Shown: positions 1-12,400 of the stretch, piece after piece
How the letters are laid out: each line of letters opens with the position of its first letter
How positions within the stretch are numbered: the stretch's first letter is position 1
From: Micrasema longulum
Taxonomy: Eukaryota > Arthropoda > Insecta > Trichoptera > Brachycentridae
Assembly (NCBI GenBank): GCA_022494885.1
Contig: JAGVSM010003414.1
Span: 930,001 to 994,000, forward strand
Direction of reading: 5' to 3'
Length of the DNA: 64,000 nt
Program-made: the position numbers and the translations under genes
Notes under the pieces: generated by a model
Told to the model about the DNA's origin: nothing
What the model saw: only the letters and a program-made list of their open reading frames with translations
Database searches by the model: none

Positions 1-304
1 AAGTAAGGACTCTCACTGTAGAATTGCTATCAAGAAGTTGATAATGAAGGTAGGTTGCGCACGAATTGATGAGTGGATCAGGCCAAACATGTAAAAAAGT
101 GTTTTTATTTTTAGTTTTACTTGTTGAATAAAAGTTAATATTAAAATTTTGTCTAATATGTATTTAGGGCATGTTTCAAAATCATGTAAAATGTTTCTCT
201 CGGCCGGAACACCACAGTGAGGGAACACTAATTTTTATTTTTAAAAATGAATCCAAAAATTGTACAAGAATAAATTAAATATAATATGTGATGTTTTGTT
301 CCAG

Positions 305-454
305 TAAGTAATACAGGGCGGACAGTGTTTCCTTGGCAGAGCCTAGTGCCCATACTGGGCAGGGGAGGGGTGGGCTCCCCGCCGCCCTCGCCACCCCCAT
401 CCGCACCCTCCCCAGATACCCCCTGTCACGTTAAAATAGAGGACGATATGCCTG
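305..454 (+). CDS. cic: capicua exon with FPWxSLVP block
   Basis: This exon encodes [19 protein letters not shown], then a Pro/Ser-rich run and HVKIEDDMP, ending in donor G|gtaaat. Vertebrate and fly capicua share an FPWHSLVPFL block before the HMG box, which is what I recognise here. There are two possible acceptors, ccag ending at 304 and tacag ending at 316. They keep the same frame and differ by four codons. The exon is strikingly GC-rich compared with the AT-rich introns on both sides. Confidence 0.85.
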
Positions 455-3400
455 GTAAATATCTTCTCTCCTACTACCAAGAATACCAATCATTACTATT
501 ATAAAATATAACCTTTTTTATTAGTGTTACAAACATTTATTATATTTAAAGAACACGACTATAGGCTCAGGAGAACACTCCTCCCATTCTCTGTTCTATT
601 TAATTTTCTGCAGTATTGTTTTGCTTCCTCTTAGCATTTATAAATATTGTTTTGTTTGTTTCTGGCTATTATTACCTAAAACTCAAAATATGAGGAAAGA
701 GTACTCCTCCCATCAACGGATGATATAAAACTATATATCTGGTTTTTGGTACTGTAATATGGGGTGAATAGAAACAAATTTAACATTCAAATGTTTATTT
801 TTTTTTGTTTTTGAACAGATTTTTAATTTCATAACATAAAAAACCGTACACCTACTTGGACTTCTGTTTTTATTCAGCATATCGCTCTCACATGAGTCTT
901 TCTTAATGTTTTATTATAAAATATGGCTTGTTGCTTTTCACCTCTTAAAATGGGTCAATAGCAACGCCATATGGTGTGAATGGAAATATTTAAAGATATT
1001 TTGATAATCATAAAAAATATTAACAAATTACAACAGGGATGGAGAACATTTTAGAGAAAGGAATATGAAAGTCTAGGCATTTCTTTTGTCTACAAACATT
1101 TGGACTAAATCAAAAAAAATATATTTCAAAAGAAAATAGTTTAAAAAAAAAAATTATCTCTTTAAAAATTAATGTTTTTTTTCATCCCACATTTCATTTT
1201 TATTCACCCCCTAGTCGTTTTTTTACTCACCCTAAATTCATAAAAAATCAAACATCACCTCTCATCATTTAGTGTAAATCCGATTTTATAATTTGTAGAT
1301 GTTAATCTAATAAATGGATTAAAGTAATAATTTGTTACATTCCATTGAATTATTCACCAACATAAAACCACCGACTTCTTATAGTAAATACAATTATAGC
1401 GAAAAGAGCAGGAAATTGCTTTTAGAAGTATTATTTTAATGTTGGCCGTCCAAAGGATACAACAGGAAAGTCTGCAATAATTTTAATGTGAGTCGCCTAA
1501 ATCAAAATTTGAAGTTTTACTAAAACCTGTTTCTTACCACCCCTTAGTTATGATTCACCCCATCTTAGGGTATATACATGATAAATCCAAAAGTAAGTTT
1601 TTACAGGAGTATATTTTATCATGCTTGTACCAAATACAAACTAATTTATTTATTTATTTTTATTTTTATTTATTAAGGAAAAACAACAGTTGTTATATAA
1701 GAATACAAAATATAAAAAAATAGTACATACATTCAGTTAAAGTTTTTCGCAAATATAATGAGAGAACATGTTACACAGTAAAGAGAAAAATAATATATTA
1801 TATAAGACATGAGAAAAAAATAGCTCTTGTATATAAATAGAGTGGAGGAGTGTAAGAGAGGGATTTTCATAATATAGTTGACCAATTCAAAATTTTGAAA
1901 TCATAATAAAATAAACATAATTAAAGGAATATAAACTTATTACACTGACAAATAACATAATTTTTTTCGGGCAATAAATTATTAAAAAAATTAACTTGTC
2001 GTGTTGACTTTACGGGACAATTGATTGAAATACGCTCCAAGAGATATGGACTATCAATAAAATTGTTTAAAATTTTGAAGAGGAAAGACAGTATATATAC
2101 ATATATCGTGGGTATACTAGCAAAAAACGTTAACTCTAAAATATGTGGGTTTGACTTAATTATGCAGTTTTGTAAAGTTTTAACGCTCTTCAAACTGGCA
2201 AAATACACAAAATACAAGTCATATTAAATTTCACATATATGTAGTTTTAAAAATAAATTTAAGGTAAAGCCGTATACCCGGTATTTTATTCAGGCTAAAA
2301 GCTTTAAATAACTTGACATTTACTTAATATAAAATTAAGAAACCGAAAAATCAAAAACACGTTCTTAAATGAGCCTTAAACATCTTACTGCATATATTTA
2401 AATAAGATGTTAAAGAGTAAAATTGGAACAAAACTTAAATGCTTGATTTCTCAAAACAGGGATTTGAGAGTTAAATCTTTTTGCCAGTATACCCACGATA
2501 TTATATATATATATATATATATATATGTATTGTATATAGACATATCTCTTTTGAAGCAAATTAAAACTGTGACTTGCTGTAGTGCTGGAGTTATCATTTA
2601 TGAATAAAATGAAAATATTAATAAAAGTTTACATAACAAAAAAAATCTAATTATATAGAGTTATCACATATATACCATACACCACAGATTTAAACTGTCG
2701 CGTTTTATATTTCTCATCTTTGTTTGGCCCGTCATGGTTTGATAAAGCCGTGTTTGGCTAACTAAACCGTACACCTATATTTTTCATTTAGTTACTAGCA
2801 CCTTCCTGTAAATAGATATATGATTTCAACCGTTTGTCGTTTGAGATCTGGCCATTGTTTGCTCATGGCCCATCTCTTTAAAATAAAATGTGGAACCTCT
2901 TCATTTTGTAAATGTGGTCAGGACATCATAGTAGAGACAAATTCCTAGAATGTTTGATCGAACTAAAAACTTCCCTTCCAACTCAAATTGAAATATTTAT
3001 TAGGCTTAGAAATATTTTATTTTATTAACTAACTTTATTGTTTGTCAATATGATAATTATGTAATTAAACACTTAATTTGACACTGGCAAAAACGTCCAC
3101 CTTAATTGTATGATTGCCATTTAAACAGTAAAAAAAGGAATGCTTTTAATGAAATACCTCAAAATAAACTCATAGAATATTAATTGTAAAAATATTGTTT
3201 CAGTTTCAGAACTGTAAAACAGTTTTATGTAATTAAAAAATTATATTACAATCAATTTTACCATGGCCCAATTAGTAATTCAGTAGAACACGTGATTGAC
3301 AGGTTTTCTTTAATGTGCAAAATTGTTAAGTTCAAAAAAAAATTGCTTCACAGATGAAGATGATGATGTCTTTGAGTGCGAGGCTATGCCTCCCAGCCCC

Positions 3401-6400
3401 CTCACCACCCCCTCCACCAGCGGGGAGCCCCTCACCCCCTCCGACCTTGCGAGCGCTGCCACCATTAGTGCCAACAAAAGAAGAAGTCATTCCCTTTCAG
3501 CCCTCGGTACGAGTCAACAGATCGAAGAAGGCAAGGTAAAGTAATATCGTTCATTTGCCATATACAATTATATTTAAAGGCATTTTATGATGCCCGAGTG
3601 CGACCCTGAGATATTTTATTTCAAACATCAGCAAGCATACTTCAGTTCACAATTTATGGCTTTAATTAAAAAATAACAACGCATAAATTAAACATTTGAA
3701 AATAAAAAAAGGTTTTTATATTAGGCTTATAACTTTGCTTCCGCCGTTTTCCTGTAGATGGCTATAGCGGTAAGTAGTGGTTAAAACAAATAGATCATAC
3801 ACGTTGTGTAATAAACTTGGCCATCTATCAACATAACTTCATAGAAACATTAGTCGAATCATAAAATTATTCTCAATTGAAAATGTCAGTTTACGAGGAT
3901 TTTCAATATGGGCCGCATTAACTGAAGTACTCTCTTACTATAGAGAAAATCCAAAATTAAAGGTTTTGTTTCACCCGTCGATGGGAGGACTTGTCTCCTG
4001 AAAATTAAGGTACGTTATTTTCATGATCATGATATCACATGAACTAAATACTCTCTTATGTATGATAGAGAAAGCCCAAAAGAAATTTCTGAGATATCTT
4101 TACATGAAAGAGTGCGGTTATTATCCTTGGCTCTACACGACCAAGTTTCTCCAGGGTTGGCTTGGCTACAACAGTTTAAGAAATGTGTATTTGACTACCC
4201 ATTTTTATCGATTGTTGCGCGGTATGGTCGATAAAATCATGCTCTGTATTTGGTGAGACCAGCTCGGCGTAGTGTATTATGAGCTGTTAAAACCAAGGGA
4301 AACAATCACAGGCAATCATTATCGAATGCAATTAATGCGTTTTAACCGAGCATTGAAAGACAAATAGCCGCAATACAACTAGAAACATGATAAAGTGATT
4401 TTGCAGCATGACAATGCTTAACCCCATGTTGCGAATGTGGTCAAGACATACTTGGAAATGTTGAAGTGGGAAGTCCTATCCCAGCCGCCGTATTCTCCAG
4501 ACTTTGTTCCCTCTGAATATCACTTGTTTTGATCAATGGCACACAGACTACTTGACCAGCATTTCCGGTCTTATGAAGAATTAAAAAAATGGATCGATTC
4601 GTGGATTGCTTCAAAAGATGGCCATTTTTTTTTCAACACGGGATTCGTACGCTGCCCGAAAGATGAATGAAATTAGTGGCTAACGATGGATAATACTTTG
4701 AATCATTAACGTATAACCAGTTTTTTTACATTAAGGTCTCGAATTTCAGAAAAGTAACGGCCGAAGCAAAGTTTTTCACGTAATATAACAAAACACACGT
4801 GGTCAGGACCATATGACAATATCGATTTGTTCAATAAGTGCTTTTCGCTCCTGTGCATTTTTTCTGCCCAAAATGGCAGCAGAAAAAAATACTTTTTGTT
4901 ATTTAGCTTGTTCTTTAACAATTCCAATAAATCTTGGTATAAAATAAACAAATTTTTTTGTGGACCCGCTCGTAATAAACACCGTTGTGTATTCATTTTT
5001 GCAGCTATCACATGTGAACTGCGGCCTGTTGTCGTGCGTGGTTTTTTTGTGTTGTCCCAGCGTTCTGTCCTGCGTAGGACAAGACAATATTGTCCTATAT
5101 ATTGTATTGTCCACGTGTAAACAATACTTTATTATAATCGTGTCGTCAATTGCCTGTTTCAATATAATGCATTTGAGTTGATAAATATCAAACGCAGGTA
5201 TGTCCACAATGATCCACCACAGTGTCCACGTGGACCTACTAGCTTCTGAATGGAAACAGAGTTTTTTGACAGTGTTTTATTGTAATAATGAGGACATGTT
5301 TTAATTTGAACAGTACTGAAATGATCATATTTTTTTTCTGCAATTTCTAGAACAAATATTAAAAAATATATTGGGTGGAAATACTGACGTTTGATATTTA
5401 TCAACTCATTTAAACTATAAAGATAAATTGTGTGCTTTGCCGGTGTATAGAGACGCCATATTGCTGTATTGTTTTGAATAAAAACGTTTTTTTAGTCTGC
5501 TGACAGCCAATCATTTTTTTGGTTTGACAGCAAATGCATGATTGATGTTTTCATCAGAGCCAAACAAAATAATGGCAGATTTCCAAACCCCTTATGCATG
5601 GGCTGTAATCTCAATGGCAGCTACTAAAACTATTGTATGTTTGAAACTATTAACTTTTAAGGACAACCGATTTAAGTCTTTTAAAAGTGTCAATGTCATA
5701 CGATTCACAGGAAGTGTTATAAATTCTGAAATATAAATAAGGAAGCTAAATTTATGCGTCTTCAGCTCAGCTCTCTTGCAAAGTTGAAGTTTTCAAAATA
5801 CAATAGTTAACTTAGTTGCCATCAAATAGTGGCTGCTTTCACGTTTCTGTGTCATCATTTAAGTGAAACGCACCGTGAGTTTATTATTCAAGACCTGTCA
5901 ATGATTTAAAGTGTTAGTGATATTTTCTAAATATTAATTTAAATGTTATGTTTTGTTCTGTCTTACAGAAAAATGCTCGCATTCGCCGACCGATGAATGC
6001 ATTTATGATATTTTCCAAACGCCACCGTGCCCTCGTACATCAACGTCACCCAAACCAGGACAATAGGACAGTCAGTAAAATTTTGGGAGAATGGTGGTAT
6101 GCTCTCGACCCTGAAAACAAACAAAAGTACCATGATCTAGCCAGCGAGGTAACTATATTTTTTAAAATCTATAACTTACTGTCGAATCATCGATGTGGCA
6201 GATTTTCTTTACAGTGAACTTTTAGTGGAACCATTTAAGCCGAAGCTATTTATCATTGATACGCCGTGAATAAGATATAAAGTACCGACTTATTCTGCTG
6301 GATAGCGCTGTTATTGTTTGTGAGATATTATGACACGTAGGCTATAGCCGTCATTTTCTAAAGAGAGACATGATTTTAATGGCTAAAGCTGGCATAACTG

Positions 6401-9400
6401 CAAACCAGTTAAGTATTTCACATTGAAAATGCGATTTGCATAATAAAAACCCCTTTTTTATATTACAGGTAAAAGAGGCTCACTTCAAAGCACATCCAGA
6501 GTGGAAATGGTGCAATAAAGATAGACGTAAATCTTCTAGTGGCAGAGATCCCTGTAACAGTTCAACACCTCAGGTAATCAATCTATCTAATTTTTTGTAC
6601 ATAATTTTAATTTTTCATTGGCGGGCTGGGCTTATTGCCAAATGGCCATTTCTTCCAACCAACCAATAAAATTCAAGTTTTATTGATTTAATTTAAATTT
6701 CAAAGCATTTTCAATAGAAAAAAAAATTCCTCAAATCAGTAGTAGTATTCAAAAGGAAAAAGAAATAATGGAAAAAGAAAAGGAGAATAGATTAAGGAAG
6801 AGAAAGGAGATATTTCTTTAGACGTGATTTAAATGAAGATATTATAGAGACATCTTTGATATTGGATGGAAGATGATTCCACAGTCGAGCTGCATGGACA
6901 CTTAATCAGTTAGAGAAGAAAGATGAATTGTGAATGGGAATTAAAAAGGTGTTTTGAGAATTAGAACACAGAGGTAAACCGTGAACTAATAAGCGTTTAA
7001 ATTTTTCATGGAGGTATATAGGAGTGTTTGGACCATGAAGCACAGTGAACAGAAACAAGAGGGAGTGATAGTCTCTCCGCTGTCTAATTTTGAGCCATTT
7101 TAGTTGCCTACGATAATCAGATATGTGTTCACTTCATCATATCATCATCTACCTCATCATCGATATTTACTACTACTACTACCACCATCACGCCAGCCAG
7201 AGAATGGACCGCACACGTCTATCCTGGCATACATTCTTAGCTTCTTCCACATTCATACATCTTGTCATACATGCCCTTCAGTTCTGTCTGCTTTTGACAT
7301 GACCAGACTTAAGATTTTGGTTTATCTGATCATGCCACGTCTTCCTTGGTCGTCCTCGTCTCACGTTACCGTTTATTTTCGCCATATATACTTGTTTTAC
7401 CATTCTTTCGTCGTCCATTCGTTCTACGTGACCAAACCATCTCAGAGACCCTTTCTTATTCTTATCAATTATACTTGACTCAGATTTACACTCTCGCCTG
7501 ATTTCATAATTCGTAACCCTGTCATACATTGATTTCCCACACATTCGTCTAAGAGATCGCATTTCAACCGCGTTCACTCGGCTTTCATCCTTCTTCTGCC
7601 AGTTCCATGTTTCACTTCCATACATAAGTGTTGGGGCTAAAACTCCGTTGTGCGCTGCCAGTTTAGCTTCGATTGACATGTTCTTATGAGCAATTACTGT
7701 GCTTAGTGGTCCGTTCATTTTGTTGCCCGCATTCACTCTCCTTTCAACATCTTTTTCTACTTTTCCATCTCTTGAAAACATACTTCCCAGATACACAAAT
7801 TCTTTTACTTGTTCGAGACATTCGTTGTTTAGATTTATTATGCAGTCAGTAATCTTAAATAAATTATAAATTTTGACTTACTTTCGTTCATCGCCAATTC
7901 ACTCTCCAGGCATACATCATACATTCTAGAGACTATCTGTTGCAAATCATCGATATTTAAACCAATCAAAAAATACTTTGGCGATCTGAAATAACAAATG
8001 CCAATGCACAAAATATTTTTAGCTGCCATAGTAGGATGGCATTTGTAGAAAAAGGGTTAAATTAGGTGATACCTATTAAAATCTATCTTTCTTAGTTATA
8101 TTAGATTATAATCATTCAATATGTTTTATTCTCGATTGTGAAGAAGCAAATATTTATAATATCTCACATGTAATATTTGCAAATGTTTTCAGAGTCCTCG
8201 AACCCCCTTGGAAGGTGGTAATCCCGTACTTCCCGGTACAGATAACATTCCCCTAACTATATCCTCATACAACGCCCTGGATCTGCCATCTCCACACAGC
8301 AATCTCCATGATACCCTGAGTGATGATGATCAAATGGTATGGGCTATTTAATATATTCTTACTTGTAGCTGAGTAAGTGTTGTTACAAAAATTAGTTCCT
8401 CTATACAATTAATCCAATTAGTTGAAATAATGTTTATTAAAACTGTAAGAGAACCGAAACTCCCTCAGAAACGTAATAAGGATAAATTTCCAAAGAGAGT
8501 TTGAGTTTTTTAAGGTAGAGTTAGCTCTTCCGACAGACATAAATTTCTGCAAGTTGGTCCGCTAAAATATTTATTTATATAAGACTTTTGTTGCTTACTG
8601 TTTTTTTATAGGGACACAATATCTCTTACCATATAATTATTTTAGTTTCACTTCCATCTTTTCACTACCTATGTCTTTTGGACTGACGGCTAAAGCTGTC
8701 ATTTCCTTAATGAGAGATAATGTTTTGACGGCTCATAACCGCCTATGCCAGCATTACCCCGAACATTTTGAATATTTGTCAAATGTTTTAATTTACAGTA
8801 AAACCTCATTTTTACTTTCTTCAATTTACGTTTTCCCACTTTTCACTGAGATGTTCATGTCCCTTTTTTCTATACATTTTTCATTTCCTAACTTGAGCAT
8901 TGTCAGATTTACACTTTTTTTAGTTGCTCCCTTGCAAAATGTAAAAAGATGGTTTTAATATATTAGATTTCAAATAAAAGAAGCATTACATGCTTAACAT
9001 TACCCGCCTTATTCAAATTAAGCGAATACACAGTAACAAGTAAATAAAAAGGAAAGGCAATAAAAATAAATCAATATGTTGTAATATAAAACATTTTATA
9101 CTGATGCTGTCTTAGGTAGAGATATCAGATTTATAAAAATGAATGCTCTGTAAAAAATCCAGGTTATTGAAAAAAATACTCCGCATTGAAAATATGTAAT
9201 GAAATAAATTATTACTGAAACTTGTATTATTATTATTAATAATTAATAATAATACAATAGCAGCTATTAAGCTGATGCGTGTATATCAAGTGCACATGGT
9301 TATTAAACATTATAAATTGATGTGTGCATCTAGGCGGTTTATGAACACATTAACTGAACTAGCACCATTCCATTTTTCCACAACTCGGTTCGTCAAGAAG

Positions 9401-12400
9401 TTCTTCCTGGGGTTGGATGAGAAAGAGGTAGTGTTAAGTTTCAATGAATGTCCTCTGAGATGGCGGTTTTCATTCATAGCGAACATTGATTTCAACTTGG
9501 GTACATCATATTGCTCAATTAAGATTTTGAATGTTTCAATTAAGTCACCACGCTGCCTCCGCTCTTCCAGTGAACTTAACCCGAGCTCCCTTAAGCGGTC
9601 CTCATATGATTTATTTCTTAGAGAAACTACCATTTTAGTTGCTCTTCTCTGGACTTCCGCCAACAACTCCGTCTTTTTTAAAATAAGGACTCCAAATTTG
9701 CTAGGCATACTCCAGGAGTGGACGAACATATGTTTTATAAATTTTAAAAAACAAATCTTGGGTGATGTGAGCGAATGTTTTCCTTATTAAGTATAAGAGG
9801 GTTTGGTTTGGTTCGTTTGACAATTTCGATAATATGTGATTCCCATTTAAGATCACAAGTAATCACAACTCCGAGATCTTTTTGTGACGTTACTGCTTGC
9901 ACTTGATTTCCATCCACGGTATATATTATTTTCGGATTTCTGGAGCCAATGTGCAGGAAAGTGCATTTCTCAGGGTTAAGCGTTAGAGCCATTCTTTCGT
10001 CCATTGAAAAATCTGATAAGGGTAATCTTGGATTTGCTGGTGGCTTATTGTTGGGTTGGCAAACAACCTTGTATCGTCAGCAAAAAAAGATATGGGCGTA
10101 TGAATTAGTTGTTATATGAATTTTAATTGTTTTCTTTTAGGTTATTTGTGAAGATTCGCAGCAGGCTCCTGTTGAAATTGATCTCAAATGTGGCGAAAAG
10201 GTGACAGATTCCGATTCCGAGAGCCAAAACTCTGAATCAATAACGGTCAACTCTCACACTACAGATCTACCTTTGTTAGATCATAACGCCATGTCTCGGA
10301 GCATTTCAGATATGACTTCCAAACAGGAAAAGTTCAATAGCTCATTACCTGGGTACAGCACTACTACGGGAGCCGATCATACAAGGAGACCAAAACCAAT
10401 CAAAGCCAGGTGATTTGGAAATTTTATTTATATTGCTACATAGCATATTACAATAGCTTTGAAACCTTTATAAGGAAAGTAACAATATAGTCAGTTAGTG
10501 TAAAATTTATATTTTCTTATTTATAGCACTTAAAAAAATGTTTTTAAGAAATTTATGCATTATAACTTCTTAAATCTTTTTTTCACAATTTTAAGAGCAT
10601 AAGAAATAACATGGACAGTCAGTGTCGTAACTATGGTAACAAGTTGTTCAGAAATATGAGATATTTATATCTCTCACACAAATGTTCACATGTGTTTTAT
10701 GATTTGCTATCTCCTTTTTTATTGTTAAGACCAGCGCAAAATTTGCTAAATCTCTTGTCTTTTATACGTCAGTGTCTATAATATGATATAAAACAATAAA
10801 CTCACTATCAACTTACTATGCTAACCACTTTGATATACATTAAGTAGCTTTGTCTTTCTGGTGAGAAAATCTATCTGATGTCCGTACTAATAAATACTGT
10901 GTTTGGTTGTTAATAGAGTTGGCTCTACTGACAGTGTTCTGGCTTCGCTTACTGTGTCTAGTCCATCTGGCGTGTCAGCCTTCCACCCAACAGGAGGGGC
11001 CTTCAAGTCGATGCCCCAAACCCAACAAACATTCACTGTATCTCCCTCCGTTCCGCAGTCACAGACTAACGCAACATTTGTGAACATAGTCACAGCCACG
11101 GAGAACGGAAGGCAGTGGTCGACGACGACTCTGAACCAAGTTAAAACATCGTCCGCCGCGCAAATTAAGATCACGCCTCAAAGTTTATCGCTGAGTGCTG
11201 CAAATAATAACCAAACTATCGGGGGATCCGTTCTTAAAAGTCCAATGGTTACTCTCGTGAAACCAGTCAGAACTACATCTGGAAATAATACAAGTAAGTT
11301 ATACTAACCCATTTTTGTTTTTATTATTATTTTTGTCTGGGTGAAATGAAAAATACTGTTGAGTGTGAAATACAACAAAAGCCCAGGACGAGTGTTTTAG
11401 ACTCAATGGATAATTCCAGGTTAGTATTTCAGAAAAGGAAATTGAAGGAGTGGAGATTAGTCAGCCTCGTGGTTAGAGTATTTGCCTACCATGTCTGAGG
11501 TCACAGGTTCGATTCCCGGCATGGTCGACGAGGAATATTTATTTACAAAGTAATTTTCACTGTAATTTATTTATTGACGGACCATTGTCCATTTATAAAG
11601 TGGACCCAGTTACATTTTAAATGAAATCAAAATTACAAATGGACTATTTATTTAAAGATACTTCATAGTTCCTGGACTGGATCTGAATTGTGAGGGATTA
11701 AACTAATGACTGAATTATTTGAGGGCTACAATGTTAATACATCTGCATGCTTTATGTAAATATTTTTAATAGTATCCGCCAATTCTATCTGTATTCAGAT
11801 GTTCTATTAAAACTCGCTATATTATATGAGGAGTCCCTTTTGATTACATAATATGAAGATGTAGAGTCTAATATGTTTTTTTTTTCTTTTCAGCCCCTCT
11901 AACTTTATTTTTGTCTGATCCAAATACGAATACATACACGAATCTCTTAATAAAGACAACTCCTCAAACAATGTCAAGTGATGTCAATGTTTCTGGAAAC
12001 GACGGAGTGCACTTTGTTCGTGTCCAAAATGTCTACCTTCCAGTCCATACAGGTATTTAAAAACTTAATAAATATTTTCTTTTACTTTGTTTCTCCTGTA
12101 AAAAAAATCCTAATTTTTTATTTAAAAAGCGTTCGTGATAATTTTAATTTGCCCTAATTTTTATTCACTCTCGATGAATTCATTTATGTAGTATGCTGAG
12201 ATATACATTATAAATTTCAGATGCTGGCACCACAAGAGTACCGGTTTCCACTGGACAATCTGTGATTGTTTCTCAAGCAAATCAAAATAGAACGGCATTA
12301 TTGTAAGTTTCCCAATACCCTATTGTTATGTTTTGTCATGTAGTCTATTGGTTAGATAAAGATAAATATGTACTTTGTTTTATTTCACGATCTTGCATGG

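Noticed and set aside
4827..5207. Overlapping ORFs on both strands (97-102 codons)
   Set aside because: No domain, no splice context, and part lies in a MITE; composition is that of chance ORFs.
7104..7478. 124-codon plus-strand ORF
   Set aside because: It is antisense to an RTE-like LINE whose minus-strand protein is clear.
9275..9790. 171-codon plus-strand ORF
   Set aside because: Antisense shadow of the CR1-like reverse-transcriptase fragment on the minus strand.
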